A DNA stretch of 33,815 nucleotides, taken from Candidatus Wallbacteria bacterium. GTDB taxonomy: Bacteria > Muiribacteriota > JAQTZZ01. The position numbers and the translations under genes are program-made. Position 1 is the first letter of the stretch; every line of letters begins with the position of its first letter. Below, one piece after another: positions 22,525-30,631 of the stretch. Below the pieces are notes generated by a model. It saw nothing but the letters and a program-made list of their open reading frames with translations. It was not told the DNA's origin and searched no databases. The stretch lies in contig JAQTZZ010000045.1 of the NCBI GenBank assembly GCA_028687545.1, positions 1-33,815 of the forward strand, read 5' to 3'.

Positions 22525-23797
22525 AAGCGTATACGCCGCGGGCAGTTGTCGCCTCAGCTACGCGTTTAATCGCCAGGCAGTAAGCTGCTTTTCTCATGTC
22601 TATCTTATGTTTAACTGCGAGTTCGTAGACAGCGTTAAAGCTGTTTTCCATGATCGTCACCAGCTTCTGATTGACTTCCTCTTCTGTCCAGTAGTAGTTA
22701 TAGAAGTTCTGCACCCATTCGAAATAGGAGACAGTCACACCTCCGGCATTGCAGAGAATGTCCGGGATCATGAAAATACCCTTCTTGAAAAGGATCGCAT
22801 CGGCATCGACTGTGGTAGGACCATTGGCGCCTTCGGCTACAATCTTCGCTTTGATTTTCGCAGCGTTCTTCTCTGTAATCTGGTTCTCCAGGGCCGCAGG
22901 AATCAGAATATCGCAATCCACTTCCAGGACGCTGCCTGAATAAGCCTTTGTTCCCGGAAATCCCTTGACCATCTTCTTGTTCTTTGCGGAGTATGCGATC
23001 AGAGCCGGAATGTCGATTCCCTTCTCGTTACAGATCGTACCTGATGCATCTGAAACAGCCACGATCTTTGCGCCGTCTTCTGAGCAGAGCTTGGCAGCGA
23101 TGGAACCCACGTTGCCGAATCCCTGGACTGCAATTCTGGCACCTTTAAGGCTTATCTTTTTGACTGTGCAGGCTTTCTTGATCGAGGTATAGACGCCTCT
23201 GCCGGTGGCTTCGGGCCTGCCGAGCGAGCCGCCGAGTATGAACGGCTTTCCCGTAACAACGCCTGATACGGTCTCGCTGTGATGCATGCTGTAAGTATCC
23301 ATCATCCAGGCCATTTCACGCTGTCCGCTGTTCACGTCCGGTGCAGGCACATCTTTCTTGGGGCCGATCAGATCTACGATCTCGGCAGTGTAGCGCCTGA
23401 TGACGCGTTCAATCTCGCCTTCCGACATTTTTGTGGGGTCCATGATGATGCCGCCTTTTCCGCCGCCAAAGGGGATGTCGACTACGGCGCATTTCCAGGT
23501 CATGCCTGCAGCCAGAGCCTTGACTTCGGAAATATTAACGTCCGGATGAAGCCTGACGCCGCCTTTACCAGGTCCTCGGGCTATGTTGTACAGAACTCTG
23601 TACCCTGTAAAAACTTTGATCTTTCCATTATCCATTTTTACAGGGATCGAGACTTCCACAGAACGTTTGGGATGCTTCAGGACCTCCAGAAGACCGGGAT
23701 CGAGTTTGAGTATTTTAGCGGATTCATCGATTACCTTCAGCGTGTTCTCGAAATAGTCCGGTACTCCACTCTTCATTGATGTCTTTTTGACTGCCAT
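22523..23797 (-). CDS. Glu/Leu/Phe/Val-type dehydrogenase, probable glutamate dehydrogenase 3
   Basis: A 424-residue dehydrogenase related to, but clearly different from, the enzyme at 20856. Motifs: ARGPGKGGVRLHPDVN, IPFGGGKGGIIMDP, the active-site PAPDVNSGQREM, Rossmann loop QGFGNVGSIAA, EGANGPTTVDAD and AGGVTVSYFEWVQN. The residue before the substrate lysine is Gly rather than the usual Ala or Tyr (GPGKGG), which could alter the substrate pocket. The catalytic set is complete. The ATG at 23797 has GAGGGAGG upstream, and a promoter with a consensus -10 lies close by, so it is transcribed on its own, away from the AEC transporter gene behind it. It converges on the sigma-54-controlled glutamate dehydrogenase gene, separated by terminators and repeats. 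Confidence 0.9.
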   Translation of the reverse strand: MAVKKTSMKSGVPDYFENTLKVIDESAKILKLDPGLLEVLKHPKRSVEVSIPVKMDNGKIKVFTGYRVLYNIARGPGKGGVRLHPDVNISEVKALAAGMTWKCAVVDIPFGGGKGGIIMDPTKMSEGEIERVIRRYTAEIVDLIGPKKDVPAPDVNSGQREMAWMMDTYSMHHSETVSGVVTGKPFILGGSLGRPEATGRGVYTSIKKACTVKKISLKGARIAVQGFGNVGSIAAKLCSEDGAKIVAVSDASGTICNEKGIDIPALIAYSAKNKKMVKGFPGTKAYSGSVLEVDCDILIPAALENQITEKNAAKIKAKIVAEGANGPTTVDADAILFKKGIFMIPDILCNAGGVTVSYFEWVQNFYNYYWTEEEVNQKLVTIMENSFNAVYELAVKHKIDMRKAAYCLAIKRVAEATTARGVYA

Positions 23798-23838
23798 TCA
23801 AGCCTCCCTCGAATAAAATCTAATCCATTTCACAAATC

Positions 23839-23868
23839 ATTATATTCGTTTTAGGAGTCGTTTTACAA
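23839..23868 (-). promoter_or_regulatory. Promoter of glutamate dehydrogenase 3
   Basis: On the minus strand TTGTAA (23863-23868), an 18-base spacer, then TATAAT (23839-23844). Just downstream, at the expected transcription start, lies TTTGTGAAAT (23828-23837), a single half of a Rex-type site; the second half is not recognisable, so I do not call an operator. Confidence 0.55.
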
Positions 23869-23881
23869 GAAGTTCTGTGGA

Positions 23882-24781
23882 TTAACGGCAGAGTCTATCC
23901 AGAAACAGGAGCAGCACAGGCAGGTATATGAAATAGATGAAGGATGACAGCATCACGTTCCGCACTGCTTCACGCTCAGGCAGGCCAAGCTCACGGATGA
24001 TGGTGTAATTTGTCACTGCACCCGGAGTCGAGGCCAGCAGCAAGCCGATCTTCATGCAGGCCGGATCCAGGCCCACCATTTTTCCATAAAAAAGGAACAG
24101 CAGGGGAAACAGCATCAGCTTATTGAAAATGGCCATGTTCTCAAGAGCGGAAACTTTTTTCAGTTCTTTGAATGACAGATTCCCTCCGATGATGATCAGG
24201 GAAATGAAGGTCAGGGCATCCGAAATCTCACTTAAAAGAGATTGCAGAAAATCGAAATTGAATCCTGAATTTCCCAGAATTATTCCCAGTATCAGCACCC
24301 AGAGAAAGGGATTTTTCAGAGTGTTCAGGAGAATTTTCCTCAGCCCGCCTGTTTCTGGTTTCAAGATGGTAACAAGAAATATCGTGAGCGGTGAAATCAA
24401 AGAAATCACCAGGATGCCTGTCAGAAAATCCTGTTCGTTCAGGGTCAGTTTCAGGATCGGGATTCCAAAATAAACTGTATTGCCCCTGAAGGACATTATC
24501 AGGTATTGGAGAGGGATTTTGAACAAGTAAAATACCGCAAACATCAGAATGAAAGCCAGCAGCATGAAGCCGGGAATCTGCAGGATGCCGCTCGTGAATT
24601 TCACATCATTGAACAGCAGGCCCTTGAACAGTACTACTGGCATGATGTAATAAAAAGCGACCTGATTGAGGAATGCATCCACCTTCTGATTGTATTTTCC
24701 TGTCCTGTTGAAATAGTAACCCAGTGCAATGATGGAGTAGATCGGAAATATGATTTTCAAGACGGCAATCAAAGCAGACAT
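23882..24781 (-). CDS. AEC (auxin efflux carrier) family transporter
   Basis: A 299-residue integral membrane protein with about ten hydrophobic segments in the AEC arrangement. Family-typical parts are GYYFNRTGKYNQKVDAFLNQVAF at the start, the helix with GNTVYFGIPIL (conserved Asn and Pro in the transport core), and the C-terminal LLASTPGAVTNYTIIRELGL. Bacterial AEC proteins export or import small organic acids such as malate, so this one may move a carboxylate made or used in amino-acid fermentation; the substrate is not determinable. The ATG at 24781 begins MSALIAVLKIIFPIYSIIAL. It is divergent from the solute-binding protein operon and 84 bases upstream of glutamate dehydrogenase 3, which has its own promoter. 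Confidence 0.85.
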   Translation of the reverse strand: MSALIAVLKIIFPIYSIIALGYYFNRTGKYNQKVDAFLNQVAFYYIMPVVLFKGLLFNDVKFTSGILQIPGFMLLAFILMFAVFYLFKIPLQYLIMSFRGNTVYFGIPILKLTLNEQDFLTGILVISLISPLTIFLVTILKPETGGLRKILLNTLKNPFLWVLILGIILGNSGFNFDFLQSLLSEISDALTFISLIIIGGNLSFKELKKVSALENMAIFNKLMLFPLLFLFYGKMVGLDPACMKIGLLLASTPGAVTNYTIIRELGLPEREAVRNVMLSSFIYFIYLPVLLLFLDRLCR

Positions 24782-24835
24782 AAAAGTAAGCTAACGGAAT
24801 TGCCGGTGAATTTGCAAGTACCAGGATCTGGAAGG

Positions 24836-24866
24836 TTGACAGGTCAGCCGGAAAATCTGATATCAT
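24836..24866 (+). promoter_or_regulatory. Possible promoter of the solute-binding/phosphatase operon
   Basis: TTGACA (24836-24841) and TATCAT (24861-24866) are good hexamers but 19 bases apart, longer than ideal. The transcript would include the inverted-repeat element at 24913-24999 in its leader. Confidence 0.35.
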
Positions 24867-24912
24867 GTAATAAGTTGAGTGGCAAATCTTCCAAGTCATT
24901 CCGCTCAAAACC

Positions 24913-24999
24913 TTTGTGGGGTGGCCAGGTGCAACTTTTTGGCGCACTGAGCAAAGCGAAGGAGAAAAAAAGTTGCACCAGGACAGGACCCGCCACAAA
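24913..24999. repeat. Inverted-repeat element in the operon leader
   Basis: Outer arms TTTGTGG (24913-24919) and CCACAAA (24993-24999) and inner arms GGTGCAACTTTTT (24928-24940) and AAAAAGTTGCACC (24967-24979) are perfect inverted repeats, enclosing GGCGCACTGAGCAAAGCG. It resembles a small non-autonomous mobile element or a long hairpin. It ends 3 bases before the ATG of the solute-binding protein gene, so in RNA it would place a strong stem right in front of the start codon. Confidence 0.6.
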
Positions 25000-25002
25000 T
25001 CA

Positions 25003-26040
25003 ATGCTTACGCAGAACATCCGGCTGCACACCGCCAAAATTTACCAAAGCAGAGAAATTAGATTTTATCAATTAATAGCGTTATTTGTAATTATTACCGC
25101 ATCTTGGAGCCATGCCTTGGCTGCCGATCCGATCAAGGTATCTTTTCAGCCTCAATGGTATCATCAGGCTCAGTTCGCTGGGTATTATGTAGCCAAAGAC
25201 ACTGGTATCTATGAAAAATATGGTCTGGATGTGGACATCCTTGAAGGAAGTCCGATCTCAAATGTATCCAAATCGCTGCAGAGCGGGGAAGTGGTTTTTG
25301 CAACCCAGACTCTGACTACTGGAATCAGGGAAAAGGCATCAGGCAGAGACATAGTCTGTCTTTCCCAGATCCTGCAGAAATCATCACTGCTGATCCTGAG
25401 TAAAAAATCCAATGGAATCGGCAAAGTCAGTGATTTAAATGGCAGAAGCCTCGGTGTCTGGAACTGTGATTTCGAGATTCTGATCAATGAATTCATCAGA
25501 AAAAACAACCTTTCCATGAAGATAATCCCGATCCTCTCTACGATCAATGTTTTTCTCTACGCTGGAATTGATTCAGTGAATGCCCTTTCCTACAATGAAT
25601 ATCATCAGATCATCAATTCCGGTTTCGAACCTGCGGCTCTTACTGTTTTTGATTTCAATGAATTCGGACTGGATTTTCCTGAAGACGGGATTTACTGCCT
25701 GAAAAAGACCTTTGATCAAAGTTCGGAAGTCTGTACCGGATTCGCGAAAGCCTCTATTGAGGGCTGGCTTTATGCATTCGAACATCCGAAGCAGGCGGTT
25801 GATATCTGCCTGAAATACATTGAGAACATGAAGGGACCCCGCCAGCCCTCCAGCCAAGCCCAGCAAGCCTGGATGCTGCAAAAGCTCAAAGATCTGATAC
25901 TTGTCAAGGACAGGTCTATGGGTAACCTTTCTGCGGAAAAATATCATCAACTGGGACTGATCATGCTTGAGCAAAAGGCGATCAATGCAATTCCTCAGTT
26001 CGAGGACTTTTATAAAGGAACCATTGATGCTCAGAAGTAA
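25003..26040 (+). CDS. NMT1/THI5-like periplasmic solute-binding protein
   Basis: A 345-residue exported protein. Starting at ATG 25003 gives a long basic n-region, a hydrophobic core (YQLIALFVIITASW) and an ALA-A cleavage site (about residue 41). The mature part is the NMT1/THI5-like (SsuA/ThiY) fold: VSFQPQWYHQAQFAGYYVAK near the start, YEKYGLDVDILEG, SLQSGEVVFATQ, LNGRSLGVW and the late ASIEGWLYAFEHPKQAVDICL. Homologues bind pyrimidine precursors, sulfonates or nitrate. No ABC permease or ATPase gene is nearby; instead the next gene, overlapping by 14 bases, encodes a membrane receptor phosphatase, so the protein may present a ligand to that receptor. A longer frame starting at 24916 would translate the inverted repeat and is not accepted. 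The ribosome-binding site is weak. Confidence 0.8.
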   Translation: MLTQNIRLHTAKIYQSREIRFYQLIALFVIITASWSHALAADPIKVSFQPQWYHQAQFAGYYVAKDTGIYEKYGLDVDILEGSPISNVSKSLQSGEVVFATQTLTTGIREKASGRDIVCLSQILQKSSLLILSKKSNGIGKVSDLNGRSLGVWNCDFEILINEFIRKNNLSMKIIPILSTINVFLYAGIDSVNALSYNEYHQIINSGFEPAALTVFDFNEFGLDFPEDGIYCLKKTFDQSSEVCTGFAKASIEGWLYAFEHPKQAVDICLKYIENMKGPRQPSSQAQQAWMLQKLKDLILVKDRSMGNLSAEKYHQLGLIMLEQKAINAIPQFEDFYKGTIDAQK

Positions 26041-27961
26041 AGGCCTGGCTTTTAAACTCAGCTTCTGGCTCCTGACCGGCTGCCTGCTGCTTTTTTTTCT
26101 GCTTTTCTGGTGCAACAGCTATATCTCAGAGAAACTGATCATTAAATACATGAGGGAGAACGCCGGTAAACTTGCTGATTCGGTGTCGTTCCAGATTGAA
26201 GGGATACTGAATCCTCTGGCCAGGATTTCTGAAAACCTGGCTGTTTTTCTGGAAAATTCCGAATTGTCTGAAGATGAATTAAAGTCGATCATGAAGGAAC
26301 TGCTTTCAACCAATGGTGATATCAACGGCCTCTGTGCCATGTTCGAGCCAGGGATGTTCAAAAGTGTTGTTCCCGGTTTTGCGCCTTATTTTTTCAGAGG
26401 TGAAAAGGACATTGAGTATGTCGATATTTCTGCAGATTACCAGAACGAAGCGCTTGGCGAATGGTATCAGATACCGCGGTTACTTCAGAAATCACTCTGG
26501 GTTGAACCATATTTTGATGAAGATGCCCATAATGTGATCATCAGCTCATACTCCACTCCATTTTACCGCAATCTAAATGGCCAGAGAGTATTCGCCGGAG
26601 TCGTCACAGTCGATGTATCGCTGAACTGGCTTGAGAGAATTCTGTCCGCAATCCGTATTTCCCAGTCTGGATATGGATTCTTGATTACCCGCACAGGCAG
26701 AGTCGTAACCCATCCGGATAAAAAACTCATAATGAATGAAAGCATATTCAGCGTGGCTGAGGAAAAAAACAATCCCGGCCTGCGCGAACTGGGAAAGAAC
26801 ATGATTGCTGGCAGGGACGGTTTTGCAAGATGCCAATGTGGATATCTGAACCGGAAAAGCTGGTATTATTATACTCCGCTGCGCTCCAATGGCTGGTCAC
26901 TGGCGATAGTGATTCCTGAGGAAGAACTGCTGTCAGATCTTCGCTCGCTGAACAGGATCCTGATCATGATTGCGGTAGTCGGCATCATCGCAATGCTTCT
27001 GATGATTACCCGGATTTCGAGGAAGATAACCAGACCCCTATGTGATCTGGCGATGGCGGCCGAGAATATCGGGAAAGGGAATTTCGATGCCCAGCTTCCT
27101 GAAATTCAAGGCAACGACGAAATTGCTGTCTGCAATGAATCTTTCAAAAAAATGCAGATTACTCTGCGTGCGTATATCGAAAACCTTAAAACTACAACTG
27201 CAGCCAAAGAAAAAATTGAAAGCGATCTCAGAATCGCCCACGAAATTCAGATGGGAATGATCGCTAAGATCTTCCCGCCTTACCCTGACAGGCATGAAAT
27301 AGATCTGTATGCCCTGATTGAACCTGCCAGGGAAGTAGGCGGTGACCTGTTCGATTTTTTCTTTATTGATGATGACCTTTTCTGTTTCGCGATCGGAGAT
27401 GTCTCCGGCAAAGGAGTGCCTGCTTCATTATTCATGGCTGTTACGATTACACTGCTCAGAGCCAAGGGAAACAAAGGCCTGACAGCCGGCGAGATTGTCA
27501 CCCAGATCAATGAGAAACTCTGCCTGAACAATGAATCTCTCATGTTCTGCACACTTTTCCTGGGTCTTTTGAATGTCCGCACCGGCGAGCTCATGTCATG
27601 CAGTGCCGGCCATAATCCACCTTATATTAAACGAAACGGTGCAGGCCTGGATTCTATTAAGTTTCCGCCTAAGTGTGCATTAGGAATTTCAGCAGATATA
27701 GAATATTCATCACATAGTGTAAAATTGAATCCTGGGGACAGAGTGGTGCTTTACACTGACGGAGTGACTGAAGCGGAAAATATGCAGGATGAGCTTTTCC
27801 ATGAAAAGAGGCTTGAAAAAGTGCTGCAGAAAGAAAACGATTCAGATACCCCTGAAACCACCACCAGAAACATCCTGGCTTCTGTAAAGGAATTTGCAGC
27901 AGAAGCGGAGCAGTCAGACGATATTACGATTCTGGTTCTGCATTACAAGGGAAAGAGTTAA
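26027..27961 (+). CDS. Membrane receptor phosphatase: dCache - HAMP - PP2C (SpoIIE/RsbU type)
   Basis: A 644-residue receptor. An N-terminal membrane segment (about 14-34) is followed by a periplasmic dCache-like sensor domain (about 35-300; motifs WYQIPRLLQKSLWVEPYFDE and GFLITRTGRVVTHPD), a second membrane segment (about 308-328), HAMP (ITRPLCDLAMAAENIGKGNF), a coiled coil, and a PP2C-type serine/threonine phosphatase. Metal-binding acidic residues are in EVGGDLFDFF, GDVSGKGVPASLFM, DGVTEAEN and SDDITILVL. Such proteins dephosphorylate anti-sigma antagonists in partner-switching systems; no partner is in the window. ATG 26027, preceded by AAAGGAA, overlaps the solute-binding gene by 14 bases, and its stop shares a base with the next start. 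It is placed to read the ligand state of one or both binding proteins. Confidence 0.85.
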   Translation: MLRSKGLAFKLSFWLLTGCLLLFFLLFWCNSYISEKLIIKYMRENAGKLADSVSFQIEGILNPLARISENLAVFLENSELSEDELKSIMKELLSTNGDINGLCAMFEPGMFKSVVPGFAPYFFRGEKDIEYVDISADYQNEALGEWYQIPRLLQKSLWVEPYFDEDAHNVIISSYSTPFYRNLNGQRVFAGVVTVDVSLNWLERILSAIRISQSGYGFLITRTGRVVTHPDKKLIMNESIFSVAEEKNNPGLRELGKNMIAGRDGFARCQCGYLNRKSWYYYTPLRSNGWSLAIVIPEEELLSDLRSLNRILIMIAVVGIIAMLLMITRISRKITRPLCDLAMAAENIGKGNFDAQLPEIQGNDEIAVCNESFKKMQITLRAYIENLKTTTAAKEKIESDLRIAHEIQMGMIAKIFPPYPDRHEIDLYALIEPAREVGGDLFDFFFIDDDLFCFAIGDVSGKGVPASLFMAVTITLLRAKGNKGLTAGEIVTQINEKLCLNNESLMFCTLFLGLLNVRTGELMSCSAGHNPPYIKRNGAGLDSIKFPPKCALGISADIEYSSHSVKLNPGDRVVLYTDGVTEAENMQDELFHEKRLEKVLQKENDSDTPETTTRNILASVKEFAAEAEQSDDITILVLHYKGKS

Positions 27962-29652
27962 TGCTTTTTTTCAGATGGGTGTATAACGGTGATATCGTTA
28001 TTTCACGCTCAAGTTATTCTCTGATCATCTTTTTCCTGTTGCTGATGTTCCTAAATGGGTGCGGCCCTTCAGGAACACCTGCCGGTAATTTACCCGCCAG
28101 CCAGGCGTCTGACAATGCCCCAGCTTATGGGGATACTCTTGTGATAGGCACAGTTTCCGAACCGCTGACTCTCAACCCGCTTCTGGCAACTGATGTTCCC
28201 ACTTCCAGGGTGATGGATCGCATCTTCGACGGCTTACTTGCTCAGGACAGTACTTTCAGATTGACAGGGGCACTGGCTGAAACCTGGGAGGTTTCAGCCG
28301 AGGGACGGGAGATAATTTTCCATCTGCGCCACGGTATATGCTGGCACGACGGTCATCCTTTCGACGCCGGAGATGTCAGATTTACATACGAGCAGCTCGT
28401 ATCCCCGAAAGAATACTCCCCTAAGGCAGGAGATTTTGAGAGGATTCTGACCCTGGAAGTCTGCGACAGTTTTACCGTCAGAGTGGTTTACAGTGAGCCA
28501 AACGTGCGTAACCTGCGCTGCTGGCTGGTGAACATTGTTCCACAGCATGTTTTTTCCGGAAACAGACAAATTTCGGATTTCAACAGGCAGCCGGTCGGAA
28601 CAGGCCCTTTTATCTTTTCTTCCTGGATCCCCGGGGAACAGATCGTGCTGCGCAGAAACCGGGATTATTATGCCGGATCCCCCTTTCTCGACAATATCGT
28701 ATTTAAAATAATTCCTGACTCAGCCACGAATTTTGTGATGCTCAGGCGCGGCGATCTTGACCTGCTCGAACTGTCTCCTGACCAGTTTTTTCAACATGGA
28801 AGTGATGAAAGCGTAGAAAAGCAGTTCCTGCTGCAGAGGTCAGCTTCCAGCGGGCAGACATTTCTTGGTTACAACCTGAGTAATGCGCCACTGAATGACA
28901 GCAGATTACGGCAAGCCCTGACTATGGCCATTGACAGGGAGCGGATCATCGGTGAAGTGCTGCACGGATATGGCAGGCTTCTGTCCGGTCCTTTCAACCC
29001 TGGAAACTGGGCCTGTGATCCATCGATCGAGCCGATTCCATATTCTCCGGCCGGTGCGATGAAACTCTTGAAGGAAGCGGGTTTTTCAGACACAGACAAG
29101 GACGGAAAATTGGAGTATCAGAGCCGGCAATTTGTGCTTCGGATTTTGAACAAGGACGGCAGCGAAGAACGCAGGCTGGCCGCTGAACTGATCGGCGAAA
29201 ACTTAGCAGCCGTAGGCATTGAATCCTGCAGAGAATATGTAACCTGGCCGGATTTCATGTCTAAACTCAGAAGCGGTGATTTCGATTCCTTCATGTTATC
29301 CAGAACTTACCCGGAAGATCCGGACATCAGCCGTTTCTGGCACTCTTCAAAGATCCCTTCCAGAGACGGAACAGGCTACAATTATTCGGGACTTCAAAAC
29401 CAGGAACTTGATGAATTGCTCGATCGAGGGCAGAAGGTGCAGGAAGAATCTGACAGAAAAACAATTTGCTATGAAATACATCGTTTGTTTCACAGGGAGC
29501 AGTTCTGCACATTCCTTTTTGCTCCTGAAATCATTTTTGCGATTGACAGAAGAATCCATGGAATCGATTTCACGGGTCCTGCCTTTTTTTTCCGCGATCC
29601 TGAAAGATGGTTTGTTCCAAGTCAGATGCAGAAATACAAGAGTGCGGATTGA
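27961..29652 (+). CDS. Family 5 (oligopeptide/dipeptide-type) solute-binding lipoprotein
   Basis: A 563-residue lipoprotein. A hydrophobic segment ends in the lipobox LNGC (Cys34), so it is lipid-anchored. The mature part is SBP_bac_5: DTLVIGTVSEPLTLNPLLATD at the start, LAETWEVSAEGREIIFHLRHG, WHDGHPFDAGDVRFTYE, VGTGPFIFSSWIPGEQIVL, LRQALTMAIDRERII and the C-terminal lobe. Family members bind peptides, nickel or sugars. The sequence TTAATG joins the phosphatase stop and this start, a one-base overlap, so it is part of the same operon. No permease or ATPase genes follow; the next gene is a BON protein 219 bases on. Function as a sensor component or as a partner of a distant permease are both possible. 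Confidence 0.85.
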   Translation: MLFFRWVYNGDIVISRSSYSLIIFFLLLMFLNGCGPSGTPAGNLPASQASDNAPAYGDTLVIGTVSEPLTLNPLLATDVPTSRVMDRIFDGLLAQDSTFRLTGALAETWEVSAEGREIIFHLRHGICWHDGHPFDAGDVRFTYEQLVSPKEYSPKAGDFERILTLEVCDSFTVRVVYSEPNVRNLRCWLVNIVPQHVFSGNRQISDFNRQPVGTGPFIFSSWIPGEQIVLRRNRDYYAGSPFLDNIVFKIIPDSATNFVMLRRGDLDLLELSPDQFFQHGSDESVEKQFLLQRSASSGQTFLGYNLSNAPLNDSRLRQALTMAIDRERIIGEVLHGYGRLLSGPFNPGNWACDPSIEPIPYSPAGAMKLLKEAGFSDTDKDGKLEYQSRQFVLRILNKDGSEERRLAAELIGENLAAVGIESCREYVTWPDFMSKLRSGDFDSFMLSRTYPEDPDISRFWHSSKIPSRDGTGYNYSGLQNQELDELLDRGQKVQEESDRKTICYEIHRLFHREQFCTFLFAPEIIFAIDRRIHGIDFTGPAFFFRDPERWFVPSQMQKYKSAD

Positions 29653-29871
29653 TATCATCTTTTGACTCCTTTTCAATGTAAACTGATATCACTTTGCTTA
29701 ATTGCTGTTTAGTGATCTCGCTGGCAAAACAGTCTCAATAATCAATTGCCTTGAAACACACCGTAATTTCCGGTAGGGTTACACCCCATATAAAAGCATT
29801 AAACTAGTACGTAACATATAGTTATAAATTCAAAAACTTAATCACAAAAAAGGAGAAAAAGGAAACAATTC

Positions 29872-30603
29872 ATGAAAAACATCTCTTCCATGCTTCATTC
29901 AGAAGACGCAGAAGTTGAATCCATATTTAAGAAGACTTACGTCTATAAATTGTTTCTTAAAGGCGATCACCTCAAAATCAGCTCCAGGGAAGGAGCAGTC
30001 ACCCTGTCCGGTAAAGTGCTTCATGAAGCCCACAAAATGATGGCTCAGGATACCGCTAATGCTTTGCCTGGAGTCAGAAGCGTTGACAATCGAATTGAAG
30101 TTACAGGTGAAGAGGCTCCAGTAAACTCGGACAGATGGATCGCAATTAAAGTGAAGCTGGCGCTGCTCTATCATCGCAGTGTCAGTGGTTTCAGCACTGA
30201 GGTTTTTGTGAAGGACGGGAATGTCACCCTGAAAGGTGTAGCCGGCAGCACAGCACAAAAAGATCTGACTACTGAATATGCTCTAGATATAGTCGGTGTA
30301 GAAAGCATTAATAACGAATTAAGTATTTCTAAGAATGAGATTCCAAAAGAAGATGACCGAACTTCAAATCAAATAATCGATGACGCTTCCATTACATCGC
30401 AAGTCAAAGGGACATTAAGGGTTCATCGTTCAACCAGTATCTTAAGGCCCGATGTGGAAACAGAGGAAGGCGAGGTTACTTTGACAGGTTTTGCCAAGAA
30501 CCTGGCGGAAAAAGACCTGGTGACAAAACTGATTGGCGACATTCATGGCGTCAGAAGCGTGAATAACACCATGACCATCTCAAAAGGAAACAATGCTCTG
30601 TAA
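29872..30603 (+). CDS. Triple BON-domain protein
   Basis: A 243-residue protein made of three BON domains, about residues 15-80, 87-153 and 170-238, each with a helix, an EGxVTLSG/KGxVTLKG/EGxVTLTG strand and a closing GVRSVDN/GVESINN/GVRSVNN motif. BON domains bind phospholipid or glycans and occur in OsmY and in stress proteins. This one has no signal peptide, so it should stay in the cytoplasm or bind the membrane from inside, unlike OsmY. AAAGGAGAAAAAGGA precedes the ATG. The 219-base region upstream holds a CTGTTT/AAACAG inverted repeat (29705-29731) and A/T-rich sequence but no convincing promoter. The repeat lipoprotein gene begins 28 bases after its stop, so the two are probably cotranscribed. 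Confidence 0.85.
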   Translation: MKNISSMLHSEDAEVESIFKKTYVYKLFLKGDHLKISSREGAVTLSGKVLHEAHKMMAQDTANALPGVRSVDNRIEVTGEEAPVNSDRWIAIKVKLALLYHRSVSGFSTEVFVKDGNVTLKGVAGSTAQKDLTTEYALDIVGVESINNELSISKNEIPKEDDRTSNQIIDDASITSQVKGTLRVHRSTSILRPDVETEEGEVTLTGFAKNLAEKDLVTKLIGDIHGVRSVNNTMTISKGNNAL

Positions 30604-30631
30604 ATTATTATTAAATCAGGAGGAACGCGCA

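Noticed and set aside
24916-25002. N-terminal extension of the solute-binding protein
   Set aside because: It would translate the inverted-repeat element and displace the signal peptide; the ATG at 25003 restores a normal export signal.
25967-26026. Earlier start for the receptor phosphatase
   Set aside because: It would overlap the preceding gene by 74 bases and put charged residues before the membrane anchor; ATG 26027 has a ribosome-binding site and a 14-base overlap.
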